Counted from the first letter of the stretch, positions 35,588 to 44,989 are shown. The stretch: 64,000 nucleotides of DNA from Algoriphagus iocasae (GCF_014206875.1 NZ_JACIJO010000002.1:310001-374000); one strand, 5' to 3'. The notes: generated by a model not told the origin, from the sequence alone. Numbers and translations are program-made.

Positions 35588-37696
35588 ATGAAGCATCGTT
35601 TTATAACCCTACTATTTTTAGTGATTCTTTTTGCTTGTAAATCTCCCGAGCAATCAAATGAACCTCATTATCTTTCCAATCGTGCTCCTCTAGTTCCTAC
35701 AGCTTATTTAGAGTTACCACTTGGAAGCATTCGTCCAGAAGGTTGGCTGAAAGATCAATTGCAACTCATGGCAAATGGAATGACTGGTCACTTAGATGAA
35801 ATTTACCCTGAAGTAGTTGGAGATCGGAATGGTTGGCTTGGTGGCGATGGAGATGGTTGGGAAAGAGGTCCCTATTGGATCGATGGACTGTTACCTCTGG
35901 CATATATTCTCGAAGATGAAAAACTAAGGGAAAAGGCCTTGAAATGGGTCAATTGGACATTAGAGAATCAGGCAGAATCCGGATACTTAGGTCCTATCCC
36001 TTTTGAGGAGGATCCAGAACCTGAAGCAGGAATTCAAAAAGGTCCTCGTAAAGACTGGTGGCCCAAAATGGTCATGCTGAAAGTTCTTCAGCAATACTAT
36101 CAGGCTACCGGTGACGAACGAGTGATTCAGGCATTGACAAACTATTTTCATTTCCAATTGAAGGAACTGCCCAATACACCTATGGATCATCTTTCCTTTT
36201 GGGCTAATCGTCGTGCAGGAGATAATCTACAAGTGGTTTTTTGGTTGTACAATATCACTGGAGATTCCAAATTAATCGAATTGGGAGACCTGATTCAGGA
36301 ACAAACTTTTCCTTGGCAAACTGTTTACAAAAATCCTGAAAATGACAGTGTATTTGAAAATATCTGGCATTATAATCAGGTGAAAGGCTATCCTTTTGAC
36401 CAGGAGGAAATAAAAAGTCTTTCCTTAACCCAAGTCCCAGGTCTCCATACCGTAAATGTTGCCCAAGGTCTCAAACAGCCTGGGATTTACTATCAAAAAA
36501 GTGGGGATCAAGCTGCCATAACTTCCATCAAAACTGCTTTGGCAACTTTGAAAAAACACCATGGACAGGCTCAGGGAATGTATGGTGGAGATGAGCCATT
36601 GCATGGAAATGCTCCAACACAAGGCATCGAATTTTGCTCCATTTCGGAGGAAATGTATTCTTTGGAGAGCCTGATAAAAATCTCGGGGGACATGGAGTTT
36701 GCCGATCTTTTAGAAAAAATCACTTTTAATGCCTTGCCTACTCAGGCCTCAGATGATTACAGTTCACGACAGTATTTCCAAGCAGCAAATCAAGTTTCCC
36801 TTTCAGACCGGATGGCTGTCTCTTATGAGACAGCGAATCATGGTGGGACTGATTTCGTATTTGGCACGTTGACAGGTTATCCTTGCTGCACCACGAATAT
36901 GCACCAGAGTTGGCCTAAGTTTGTACAAAATCTTTTCTATGCTACACCGGATCGAGGCGTTGCTGCACTTCAATATGCCCCTAGCACTGTGGAATTACTT
37001 GTGGGAGATCAAGCAGAATTGACATTGAAAGAAAGTACCGGCTATCCATTCAGAGATCAGGTTTCTTTCGAAATGGAACTTTCGAAAAGCTCTGAATTCC
37101 CATTTCACCTTAGAATTCCTTCTTGGGTTGTTTCTCCATCTATTCAAATAAATGGTGAGGATGTGGAATTTCAAACTAGAAATGGAGTCGCAATTTTAAA
37201 TCAAAAATGGAATGATGGTGACCAGATTACTTTGACACTGCCAAGTAATCCTCAAGTGTCAAGATGGTATCAGGGAATGGCCGCAATTGAAAAAGGCCCT
37301 CTAGTCTATAGTTTGAAAATTGAATCCCAATCCACAACCAAAGATAGAAATGACAGATTTAAGGCTTTCACAGAACATGAATCAACCAGTCCATGGAATT
37401 TTGCTCTGCCTCAATCTGCGCTCGATAATTTAGCTGCTTCTTTGGAGATTAAAGAAAATGAATGGGATGGATCTTATCCTTGGAATCTGGAAAATGTTCC
37501 AATAGAAATCACGATCAATGGTATCCAATTGGATGAATGGAAAACGGTAAATGGATCGCCAATTTTACCAGAAAATCTAAGATCTGAAATCTCTCATTCA
37601 GCATGGGAAAGTGAAAATCAGGTTCTTACCTTAATCCCTTATGGTTGTACTACTTTAAGAATCACAGAATTTCCAGTCGTTAAAATACTGGAATAA
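35588..37696 (+). CDS. GH127-type beta-L-arabinofuranosidase-like lipoprotein (DUF1680)
   Basis: 702 residues. Lipobox LFACK puts a lipid anchor near residue 17. An (alpha/alpha)6 toroid follows. GDEPLHG then IEFCSISEEMYS and GYPCCTTNMHQSW carry the Glu and Cys residues that bind zinc and do the chemistry in GH127 enzymes (Glu-x-Cys and the Cys-Cys pair). A beta-sandwich C-terminus includes FHLRIPSWV and GPLVYSLKIE. The family removes beta-L-arabinofuranose or similar sugars from plant glycoproteins and polymers. It stands alone, without SusC/SusD. Confidence 0.87.
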   Translation: MKHRFITLLFLVILFACKSPEQSNEPHYLSNRAPLVPTAYLELPLGSIRPEGWLKDQLQLMANGMTGHLDEIYPEVVGDRNGWLGGDGDGWERGPYWIDGLLPLAYILEDEKLREKALKWVNWTLENQAESGYLGPIPFEEDPEPEAGIQKGPRKDWWPKMVMLKVLQQYYQATGDERVIQALTNYFHFQLKELPNTPMDHLSFWANRRAGDNLQVVFWLYNITGDSKLIELGDLIQEQTFPWQTVYKNPENDSVFENIWHYNQVKGYPFDQEEIKSLSLTQVPGLHTVNVAQGLKQPGIYYQKSGDQAAITSIKTALATLKKHHGQAQGMYGGDEPLHGNAPTQGIEFCSISEEMYSLESLIKISGDMEFADLLEKITFNALPTQASDDYSSRQYFQAANQVSLSDRMAVSYETANHGGTDFVFGTLTGYPCCTTNMHQSWPKFVQNLFYATPDRGVAALQYAPSTVELLVGDQAELTLKESTGYPFRDQVSFEMELSKSSEFPFHLRIPSWVVSPSIQINGEDVEFQTRNGVAILNQKWNDGDQITLTLPSNPQVSRWYQGMAAIEKGPLVYSLKIESQSTTKDRNDRFKAFTEHESTSPWNFALPQSALDNLAASLEIKENEWDGSYPWNLENVPIEITINGIQLDEWKTVNGSPILPENLRSEISHSAWESENQVLTLIPYGCTTLRITEFPVVKILE

Positions 37697-37747
37697 AAAG
37701 TGGATGGATGAAGATTTAATTGAAAATATGTGTTTATTATAAACCAA

Positions 37748-37773
37748 AAAAAGCTCCCAATTGGGAGCTTTTT
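37748..37773. terminator. Bidirectional terminator between GH127 and pseudouridine synthase genes
   Basis: A 26-nt perfect palindrome with core AGCTCCCAATTGGGAGCT and A/T-runs outside. It separates convergent genes whose stops are at 37696 and 37778. Confidence 0.88.
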
Positions 37774-37777
37774 CCTT

Positions 37778-39211
37778 TTATGCAAAATATTTTAATCGAA
37801 TCACCTCCTGCTCAGTAAGGAATCGATAATGACCTCTTTTAAGATCCTTCTTATCCAATCCAGCATACATCACTCGGTCCAAAGCAGTCACTTCATATCC
37901 TAGATGCGCAAAAATCCTTCTGACAATTCTATTCCTTCCCACATGGATTTCCAACCCGAGAATCTTACGATCAACAGACAATACCTTCATATCATCTACC
38001 TGCACGTCTCCGTCTTCCAAGGTCAATCCTTCCAAAATATCCTTCTCATCATTATGAGTCAAAGGTTTGTCCAAAGTGACCTGATAGATCTTTTTGATTT
38101 GATTGGATGGATGAGAAAGTTTAGCCGCTAGTTCCCCATCATTAGTGAATAATAAAAGACCAGTGGTATTTCTATCCAATCGTCCAACAGGGAAAATTCG
38201 CTCATCGCAAGCATTTCCTACCAAGGCCATTACAGTCTTTCTTTCAAGCGGATCTTCAGTAGTTGTGATGAAATCTTTAGGCTTATTCAATAGCACATAA
38301 ACCGGTTTTTCAGGATTGATTTTTCTTCCCTGATAAACGACTCTGTCAGTTCTACTTACTTTATGACCCAATTCTGTGACCACTTCGCCATTGACAGAAA
38401 TTAGACCCTGAGCTATCAATTCATCTGCTTCTCTTCTACCGCAAATACCGGCATTGGCTATGTATTTATTCAATCGAAGCAATCCATCTTCTGACTTGCT
38501 TTTTGATTTTTTAGCAGGAAGCTGATCGAAGTTGTAATCGGGTCTTGAGTTTTGAGCTTCAGAGTCTATTTTGACTCTTTTTCTTCCAAATCCGGTAGCA
38601 TCTGCTCTACCTTCAAATTTCTTTGGTTTTCCCGGAGCAAAAACCGGTTTTTGATCTCTTCCTCTTCCTTTGTAAACAAGTCCTTCATTAGAGTCCTTGG
38701 ATCCAAATCCACTTCCTTTTCCATCTTTATTAAATGGTTTGTCAAATTTGGAACCTGGCTTTTTATCAAATTTCTTTGGGCCAAATTCGCCTTTTTGAAA
38801 TTTATCAGAAGAAGAGAATTTGTCTGATTTACCTTTGTAACCTGGTTTTTTGGAGAAACCAGAATCATCTCTTTTTTCAAATTTATTTCCAGAAAAGCCT
38901 TCTTTTTTTCCTCCAAATGTAGGTTTCTTCCCAAAAGATCCTTCTTCGGATTTTTGAAATTTAGAACCAAACTTTTTCTCGCCTAGAGACTTTGGGGAAT
39001 TAGATTTGAAGTCTTTCTTTTTGCCAAAGGATGGCTTACCGGCTTTTCCATCACGGGAATCAAATGATCTCTTTCCAAGATCAAATTCATGATCTGCCGA
39101 ATCAGTTTTTCTACCTCTACCCTTCGAATCACCTCTTCCTGTATTTCTTTGAGGTTGAGATTCGGAGTTATCTCCTTTAAAAAACTGCTTTTTTGGATTA
39201 TTTCCTTTCAT
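37778..39211 (-). CDS. RluB/RsuA-family rRNA pseudouridine synthase with long disordered N-terminus
   Basis: 477 residues. The C-terminal ~230 are a normal RsuA/RluB enzyme: S4 domain LRLNKYIANAGICGRREADELI, catalytic GRLDRNTTGLLLFTNDG with the active Asp, and GRNRIVRRIFAHLGYEV. It isomerises a uridine in rRNA. The first ~245 residues are low-complexity and rich in Lys, Gly, Phe, Ser and Asp, with degenerate repeats such as FGKKP, KFDK and GFSKKPGYKG. Such tails are common in Bacteroidota versions and probably bind RNA (inference). Confidence 0.88.
   Translation of the reverse strand: MKGNNPKKQFFKGDNSESQPQRNTGRGDSKGRGRKTDSADHEFDLGKRSFDSRDGKAGKPSFGKKKDFKSNSPKSLGEKKFGSKFQKSEEGSFGKKPTFGGKKEGFSGNKFEKRDDSGFSKKPGYKGKSDKFSSSDKFQKGEFGPKKFDKKPGSKFDKPFNKDGKGSGFGSKDSNEGLVYKGRGRDQKPVFAPGKPKKFEGRADATGFGRKRVKIDSEAQNSRPDYNFDQLPAKKSKSKSEDGLLRLNKYIANAGICGRREADELIAQGLISVNGEVVTELGHKVSRTDRVVYQGRKINPEKPVYVLLNKPKDFITTTEDPLERKTVMALVGNACDERIFPVGRLDRNTTGLLLFTNDGELAAKLSHPSNQIKKIYQVTLDKPLTHNDEKDILEGLTLEDGDVQVDDMKVLSVDRKILGLEIHVGRNRIVRRIFAHLGYEVTALDRVMYAGLDKKDLKRGHYRFLTEQEVIRLKYFA
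38490..39170 (-). repeat. Low-complexity repeat region inside the pseudouridine synthase gene
   Basis: This stretch encodes short imperfect repeats of the type (K/S)F-x-K-K-(P/x)-G. The coding strand is correspondingly A- and G-rich with many AAA and GGA codons. It is coding, not an intergenic array. Confidence 0.7.
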
Positions 39212-39337
39212 AAGTATGCAGCATCACTGCTGGATTTTTGTTTAAAATAAGCAATTGACTATCAAATGCTTAATTGGGGTGCAAAGATACGTCCATTCCT
39301 GAAAACTATCCCTATCCCTTTCAAAAATAAATGGAAA

Positions 39338-40153
39338 CTAGGATTTGATATTCTTGTAGAAATGCTCTGTTGCCATTCTCACAGAGCCTTGAGTGAGCAA
39401 TAATTCTTTGGCTGTCGCCTCATCGACTCCTGTCGCTTCCATGATCATGTTGGTACCACGTTGCACAAGCTTTGCATTAGAAAGTTGCATATCCACCATC
39501 TTGTTTCCTTTAACCTTTCCAAGTTTGATCATGACAGTGGTAGAAATCATATTAAGAACCAGTTTTTGGGCTGTTCCTGATTTCATACGAGTACTTCCAG
39601 TGACAAATTCTGGTCCAACGACTACTTCTATTGGGTATTCCACTTCTTTCGAAAGCGGAGAATCCAGATTACAGGTTATGCAACCTGTCAACAAACCTTT
39701 TTCACGAGCTATCTTCACTCCTCCGATCACATATGGTGTCGTGCCCGAAGCAGCAATCCCTATTACTGTATCATCTGAATTAAAACCATATTTAAGGATA
39801 TCATTCCAGGCCTGTTCTGGATCATCTTCTGCATTCTCGACCGCTTTTCTAATTGCTACATCTCCACCTGCAATAATTCCAATTACCCACTCATGAGGCA
39901 CTCCATACGTCGGAGGACATTCTGATGCGTCTAATATTCCTAAGCGCCCACTGGTACCAGCCCCAATGTAGATCAGTCTTCCACCTGCTTCCATTCTTGG
40001 AACGATTTTCTCCACCAACTTAGAAATCTCAGGCAAAACAGTTTTGACCGCCACAGGAACGAGATGATCTTCTTTGTTGATGTTATGGAGAAGTTCCATA
40101 ACGGTCATTTTTTCGAGGTTATCGTAATGGGAGGAACTTTCGGTTACTTTCAT
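39338..40153 (-). CDS. murQ: N-acetylmuramic acid 6-phosphate etherase
   Basis: About 271 residues from the ATG at 40153; a TTG seven codons upstream at 40174 is the alternative. SIS-fold enzyme: GAGTSGRLGILDASECPPTYG (in parts) holds the catalytic Glu in DASE. GIAASGTTPYVIGG and TGSTRMKSGTAQK are the other sugar-phosphate-binding loops. It splits MurNAc-6-phosphate to GlcNAc-6-phosphate and lactate in cell-wall recycling. The kinase that could make its substrate is encoded 97 nt upstream in the same direction. Confidence 0.95.
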   Translation of the reverse strand: MKVTESSSHYDNLEKMTVMELLHNINKEDHLVPVAVKTVLPEISKLVEKIVPRMEAGGRLIYIGAGTSGRLGILDASECPPTYGVPHEWVIGIIAGGDVAIRKAVENAEDDPEQAWNDILKYGFNSDDTVIGIAASGTTPYVIGGVKIAREKGLLTGCITCNLDSPLSKEVEYPIEVVVGPEFVTGSTRMKSGTAQKLVLNMISTTVMIKLGKVKGNKMVDMQLSNAKLVQRGTNMIMEATGVDEATAKELLLTQGSVRMATEHFYKNIKS

Positions 40154-40249
40154 TGAATTAGGTTTTGAGTTCAAAGGCCTTTCAGCTACTGCTGATTTTA
40201 GTGGTTAAATTCATATTTCCAGCGTAGAATGCTTTCGGACTTTCTTGTT

Positions 40250-41092
40250 TTACAGTTTTTCCTGATGGTAAAGTGTCAATCCAGAAATAGGACTTTCGAT
40301 GATAAGGTTCGTGGATATTTGTGAATCCAAAGCGGCTTTCCGAAGAATATCACTATTGTAATAGGCAATAGAACCGACGAAATTAACCTGCTTATCTCTA
40401 TAATTTTTATACTTCATTACATGTACTTTAAAAAACTCCTGAAAGGAATTATAATAAAGCATGTAGCAGTATGGGTCAGACTTATGCTCTGTAATAAATC
40501 GGCAAAAGCTTGCCATATATCTATTAGGGAAAGGCTGTCTATACACATGCTCTTGAATAGAAGTTGGGGTCAATTTCAATTTCTCCTCCAATTCTTCCTT
40601 GATGGGGATCGGCATTTCTTCATTGATAAAATCCATGAGAAATTTCCTTCCCACATAACCTCCACCGCCTTGATCTCCTAAAATAAAGCCTGGCGCCGGT
40701 CGCGTATCGATGATATCATTTCCATCATAATCGCAACTATTGGAACCTGTTCCCAGAATGCATGCAATGCCTGCCTGATGTCCACAGGTAGCTTTTGCAG
40801 CAGCAGCTAAGTCATGATCCACATTGATAGTTGCTTTTGGGAAAATGGTTCTTAGTGCAATGGCAACTTCTTGCTTCCGGGAATCAACTGAACAGCCTGC
40901 ACCATAATAATAGATCTCCTGAATCTCTGATTCCAAATTGATCAGAAATTCATGGCGCATTTGAGTAGCCATTTCCTCTGAAGTCTGGTAATAAGGGTTA
41001 AAACCAACTCCTCGGTACTGGCTGATTTTGCCATCTTTATGTATGACTCTCCAATCAGTTTTTGAAGATCCGCTGTCTGCTATTAAAATCAT
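40250..41092 (-). CDS. BadF/BadG-family amino-sugar kinase
   Basis: 280 residues of the BadF/BadG/BcrA/BcrD ATPase family, close to N-acetylglucosamine kinases. ADSGSSKTDW is the phosphate-1 motif, GTGSNSCDYDG the second, and LGDQGGGGYVGRKF the conserved block typical of GlcNAc kinases. In some bacteria such kinases phosphorylate MurNAc and GlcNAc (MurK type). With murQ just downstream, a recycling pathway from MurNAc to GlcNAc-6-phosphate is likely. Cytosolic. Confidence 0.88.
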   Translation of the reverse strand: MILIADSGSSKTDWRVIHKDGKISQYRGVGFNPYYQTSEEMATQMRHEFLINLESEIQEIYYYGAGCSVDSRKQEVAIALRTIFPKATINVDHDLAAAAKATCGHQAGIACILGTGSNSCDYDGNDIIDTRPAPGFILGDQGGGGYVGRKFLMDFINEEMPIPIKEELEEKLKLTPTSIQEHVYRQPFPNRYMASFCRFITEHKSDPYCYMLYYNSFQEFFKVHVMKYKNYRDKQVNFVGSIAYYNSDILRKAALDSQISTNLIIESPISGLTLYHQEKL

Positions 41093-41093
41093 G

Positions 41094-41321
41094 TTATCCT
41101 AATTGGCCTATCGCAGTGAATTTTTTAAACACCTGATTGTTATGAGGGGCATCCACAAGTTCTTCAGTCAGATCTTGTCCAGCCCAGTGTTCATAATGTT
41201 TACCATTTCTCCACATTTTGGAATGTGTCACATCATAAATCACCCCTTGATAAGCAATCCATATTTCAGGTTTATCCTGTCCATTACGTAAGGCAAGCTG
41301 CTGTTTTGTATAAACTTTCAT
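41094..41321 (-). CDS. Small cytochrome b5-like heme-binding domain protein
   Basis: 75 residues forming only a cytochrome b5-like domain: IWIAYQGVIYDVTHSKMW, GKHYEHWAGQDLTEEL and APHNNQVF. The likely heme ligands are a His of HYEH (42 or 45) and His60. No signal peptide or membrane anchor is seen, so it is a soluble cytosolic protein. It starts immediately after the arginase-fold gene stop and ends 1 nt before the kinase gene. Redox partner unknown. Confidence 0.85.
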   Translation of the reverse strand: MKVYTKQQLALRNGQDKPEIWIAYQGVIYDVTHSKMWRNGKHYEHWAGQDLTEELVDAPHNNQVFKKFTAIGQLG

Positions 41322-42473
41322 TTAAAGAAGTTTGATCTGAGCGTTTACCCAACGTTCCGGAATTTCTCCTTTTTGGGCCATCTGGTAGTCTGCATAACTA
41401 CATGGCACCGTACTTCCTCTTTCAAACTTTTCGGTTTCATTTTGCGGAACTTCCATCCACCATTTCCCACTTTTTTTACTCTTATAAAAGACAATGGTGT
41501 TAGGTTTTGAATCCAGCGAAACCGTGTATTTAATATAATCATTACTCTTAAAGGACAAGCTATCCTTTCTGGAATAAAATCCTTCGATAAAGTACCAAAT
41601 CATGACTGCTACCACTTTGGCAGTCTTATTATGAGCATCATCGTAGTACGGCTCGTACCCATAAATTCCGATAGAGCTCAGTTTTTCATTTGTCCCTGCA
41701 AACCAACAAATTTGGCAAGCCTCCTCAGCTGTCAATCCAAAAGGTTGTGCATCAACAGCTCCGGGAGCATCTGTAGACTGAATGGCTGCAAGGTCAAAGC
41801 TTAAAAAGTCAGCATTTCGAATGATTGGTTCTATTTCTTTAAACTCAGACCTAACTTGCCCCAATCGTACATGCTCAAAATAAAGCTTTTCCATCACATT
41901 GATCAAAGATGGATCAACCAGAAAACTCTGATAGGCAATGTGTGAATATGAAAATAGGAAATTGGGTTGGTGAAGGATAATTTCTTGGGTATGCTTATCT
42001 GCCATTGGACCGGTTTCCTCCATATCAACTTTGGCATCTACAGTTAATAGGCTCACCAACTTTTTCATGTTTTGGTAGGACAAATATTGCCCATAATCCA
42101 AGTCGTGCGTCCCTCCTATGTAAATAGGAAGAATCTGTTGTTTCATCAGAGCCTCCCCTACTTTTTGGATTCTTTGATACGTTTCTTCCAAAGTCTCTCC
42201 ACAAATCAAATCTCCTAAATCTGCTACCCGTATAGCTCCGAAGCCTCTTTTCAACTCATAGAGTTTCTCTCTGATTTCTGAACTGGAGCGATCTAGGCTT
42301 TCATATTTCTTGATTCCTTTGGTCTCTTTAAGACCGACTATCGCTATCTGAACTCCTTTTAGATTTGGGAAAGTTTCTCCATAAAAGTGAATCTGATGGA
42401 AGAAGGTATTTTCAGGATATTTTTTTTGCCAGAGGAATTCTGCAACAGGGTCAAAAAGGGATTGAATATTCAT
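41322..42473 (-). CDS. Arginase-fold protein (annotated as formimidoylglutamase type), degenerate metal site
   Basis: About 383 residues from the ATG at 42473; the frame opens at 42503. It has the ureohydrolase core, but the metal motifs are altered: IGGTHDLDYG keeps the first His; DAKVD has Lys where the family has His (DAHxD); SFDLAAIQSTDAPG has Ala where the second Asp of SFDxD belongs. By comparison with arginase, one manganese site looks intact and the other lost. It is often labelled formimidoylglutamase in this phylum, but no histidine-degradation genes are near. Its activity is uncertain. It heads a four-gene run ending in murQ. Confidence 0.78.
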   Translation of the reverse strand: MNIQSLFDPVAEFLWQKKYPENTFFHQIHFYGETFPNLKGVQIAIVGLKETKGIKKYESLDRSSSEIREKLYELKRGFGAIRVADLGDLICGETLEETYQRIQKVGEALMKQQILPIYIGGTHDLDYGQYLSYQNMKKLVSLLTVDAKVDMEETGPMADKHTQEIILHQPNFLFSYSHIAYQSFLVDPSLINVMEKLYFEHVRLGQVRSEFKEIEPIIRNADFLSFDLAAIQSTDAPGAVDAQPFGLTAEEACQICWFAGTNEKLSSIGIYGYEPYYDDAHNKTAKVVAVMIWYFIEGFYSRKDSLSFKSNDYIKYTVSLDSKPNTIVFYKSKKSGKWWMEVPQNETEKFERGSTVPCSYADYQMAQKGEIPERWVNAQIKLL

Positions 42474-42641
42474 AAGGCTGTGGTGTTGGGTAAAAATAAT
42501 CAAAATATGATAGGGATTTGAGGAGAATTGAATTCCAATTTTCCCGGATCAATAAATTGAATGCATCAAAATCCCTGCCTTTCTGAAGGCAATAAAAAGA
42601 GAAAAAATCAAGCTTCTAATTGTCACATACATAAGCAAAAA

Positions 42642-42663
42642 AAATCCCGCCGAAGCGGGATTT
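42642..42663 (-). terminator. nqrF terminator
   Basis: A 9-bp GC-rich stem (42642-42650 with 42655-42663) with a 4-nt loop. Read on the minus strand it is followed by a run of eight T. It overlaps the end region of nqrF, whose stop is at 42668. Confidence 0.88.
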
Positions 42664-42667
42664 AATA

Positions 42668-43972
42668 TTAACCTCCGAAATCATCAAATCGGATATTTTC
42701 TTGTGGAATACCTAAATCATCCAGCAATTTCAGAACGGCAGCGTTCATCAATGGAGGACCGCAAAGGTAATATTCAACCTCATCTGGCTCAGGGTGATTT
42801 TTCAGGTAGTTATCATACAATACTTGGTGGATAAACCCTACATAACCATCACCTTCTTTATCGTCTAAAGACTTCTTGATTTTCCAATTGTCTTCAGGAA
42901 GCGGCTCGGAAAGACCGATATTGAACTGGAAGTTCGGGAAGTCTTCTTCGATAGCTCTGAAATGAGGAACATAGAACAATTCTTTCTTAGATCTACCTCC
43001 GTACCAGTAAGATACTTTTCTTGAAGTTTTTTCAGTGTGGAACAGATGGAAAATCTGAGCTCTCAAAGGAGCCATACCAGCACCACCACCGATATAAACC
43101 ATTTCTCTCTGAGTTGGATTGATATGGAATTCACCATAAGGTCCGGAAATGGTTACTTTATCACCTGGTTTTCTAGAGAACACATAAGAAGAACAAACTC
43201 CTGGATTTACATCCATCCATTTGTTATTTGCTCTATCCCAAGGTGGAGTTGCGATACGAATCGTCAACATCACGATATTTCCTTCTGCTGGGTGGTTAGC
43301 CATGGAGTAAGCTCTGAAAAGCTCCTCATCATTTTTCATGACAAGATCCCAAAGACCAAATTTATCCCAATCGCTTTGATATACATCATTCGGGTGACCC
43401 AACTCAGGATGTGGAGTAATATCCATATCCTTGAAGTTCACAGTAATCACAGGAACGTCAATCTGGATGTATCCACCAGCTTCGAAGTTCAAAGTCTCTC
43501 CCTCAGGAAGTTTCACTTTAAATTCTTTGATGAAGGTAGAAACGTTGTAGTTGGAAATAACTTCGCAATCCCATTTCTTAATACCGAAGATTTCTTCCGG
43601 TACGCGGATCTTCATGTCATTTTTCACCTTCACCTGGCAAGCCAAACGGACATTTCCTTGCTGCTCTGCTCTGCTTAAGTGGCCAACTTCAGTAGGAAGA
43701 ACTTCTCCTCCACCTTCTTCAACCACGCATTTACACATAGCACAAGTACCACCACCACCGCAAGCGGATGGAAGGAAGATTTTCTGTCCACCCAATGTTG
43801 AAAGCAAGGTTGTACCTGCTGCTGTTACAATTGGGGAACTTTCATCGCCATTGATGACAATGTTGACATCTCCGGAGTTTACCAGTTTAGACTGTGCAAA
43901 CAGGAGGATAAATACCAGTAGCAAAATAATTACTGTAAATGCTACGATGGATGTAATAATTACTGAACCCAT
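42668..43972 (-). CDS. nqrF: Na+-translocating NADH:quinone reductase subunit F
   Basis: 434 residues. An N-terminal membrane helix (about 5-27), then a 2Fe-2S ferredoxin domain with Cys71, Cys77, Cys80 and Cys112 ([13 protein letters not shown]). An FAD-binding domain follows with RAYSMANHP and GPYGEFHI, and an NADH-binding domain with [14 protein letters not shown] and [12 protein letters not shown]. It takes electrons from NADH into the Nqr complex. The other nqr genes are not in the window: the upstream neighbour is accD. Confidence 0.93.
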   Translation of the reverse strand: MGSVIITSIVAFTVIILLLVFILLFAQSKLVNSGDVNIVINGDESSPIVTAAGTTLLSTLGGQKIFLPSACGGGGTCAMCKCVVEEGGGEVLPTEVGHLSRAEQQGNVRLACQVKVKNDMKIRVPEEIFGIKKWDCEVISNYNVSTFIKEFKVKLPEGETLNFEAGGYIQIDVPVITVNFKDMDITPHPELGHPNDVYQSDWDKFGLWDLVMKNDEELFRAYSMANHPAEGNIVMLTIRIATPPWDRANNKWMDVNPGVCSSYVFSRKPGDKVTISGPYGEFHINPTQREMVYIGGGAGMAPLRAQIFHLFHTEKTSRKVSYWYGGRSKKELFYVPHFRAIEEDFPNFQFNIGLSEPLPEDNWKIKKSLDDKEGDGYVGFIHQVLYDNYLKNHPEPDEVEYYLCGPPLMNAAVLKLLDDLGIPQENIRFDDFGG

Positions 43973-44106
43973 GAAATATTGGTTTTACTTTTTCGTCTGG
44001 ATTGTTTCCGATTTTGGAACACAAATATATTTATTAATCCTATAAACAGGTCAAAACCAAAACCAAATTTGGCTTGAAACTGCAATTCATTTGATAGAAT
44101 AACTGA

Positions 44107-44949
44107 TTAATTATGCAAGAGGTTTAGCAAAGTGGTCAATCTACTTTTTAATTGACGTCTATCGATGATAAAATCTAGGAAACCATGCTCTAAAACGAAC
44201 TCCGAACTCTGGAATCCTTTTGGCAAATCTTTTCCAATTGTTTCACGAATTACCCTTGGGCCAGCAAAACCGATTAATGCCTCTGGCTCAGCGATGTTAA
44301 AATCTCCAAGCATTGCATAAGAAGCGGTCACTCCACCAGTAGTTGGGTCTGTCAAAAGGGAAATAAAAGGAATTCCCGCCTGATCAAGGAGTGCTAATTT
44401 TGCTGAAGTCTTTGCCATTTGCATCAAAGAAAATCCTGCTTCCATCATTCTGGCTCCGCCAGATTTGGAAATCATAAGGAAAGGAACCTTATGTTTTAAA
44501 GAATAATCGATAGCTCTGGCGATCTTCTCCCCTACCACGGAACCCATGGAACCGCCGATAAAGTTAAAGTCCATACAAGAAACCACTAAATCCAGTCCGT
44601 TCATTTTGCCCACGGCAGACCTTACGGCATCATTTAGTTCTGTTTTCTTGATCGTCGCCTCGATTCTCGCTGTATAAGGTTTGGTGTCAGTAAATTTTAA
44701 CGGGTCACCAGACTTCATATCCTTGTCTAACTCCGTGAATTTATTTCCATCAAACAGTATTTCGAAATATTCTTTAGATCCGATTTTTACGTGAAAATCA
44801 TCGTCAGGACATACGTACGCGTTGTTTTTCAACTCACGAGTATGAATGATGTTCCCATTAGGGGTCTTAAACCAAAGGCCATCAGGAGTATCCTTTTTCT
44901 CCGCAGTCGAAGTTTTGATGCCTTTGTCAGTTCTTTTAAACCAAGCCAT
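44107..44949 (-). CDS. accD: Acetyl-CoA carboxylase carboxyltransferase subunit beta
   Basis: 280 residues with the crotonase-like carboxyltransferase core: [21 protein letters not shown] (in parts), [26 protein letters not shown] and [13 protein letters not shown]. It joins AccA to move CO2 from biotin to acetyl-CoA. The N-terminal zinc ribbon of Escherichia coli AccD (CxxC...CxxC) is degenerate. [19 protein letters not shown] and [10 protein letters not shown] keep the fold's text but only one Cys, so zinc cannot be bound in the usual way. Upstream of nqrF, same strand. Confidence 0.94.
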   Translation of the reverse strand: MAWFKRTDKGIKTSTAEKKDTPDGLWFKTPNGNIIHTRELKNNAYVCPDDDFHVKIGSKEYFEILFDGNKFTELDKDMKSGDPLKFTDTKPYTARIEATIKKTELNDAVRSAVGKMNGLDLVVSCMDFNFIGGSMGSVVGEKIARAIDYSLKHKVPFLMISKSGGARMMEAGFSLMQMAKTSAKLALLDQAGIPFISLLTDPTTGGVTASYAMLGDFNIAEPEALIGFAGPRVIRETIGKDLPKGFQSSEFVLEHGFLDFIIDRRQLKSRLTTLLNLLHN

Positions 44950-44989
44950 ATTGTGATGTTAGGTCGTTGTTTTGACAATTCAAAGGTTA

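Noticed and set aside
39393..39896. 167-residue open frame on the plus strand inside murQ
   Set aside because: It is antisense to a clear murQ gene and shows no protein-like motif.
41322..42473. Pseudogene call for the arginase-fold gene
   Set aside because: The frame is intact, full length and tightly packed with its neighbours; the altered residues look like functional divergence.
43037..43678. 213-residue open frame antisense to nqrF
   Set aside because: A shadow of the nqrF codon pattern; no motif, and nqrF is certain.
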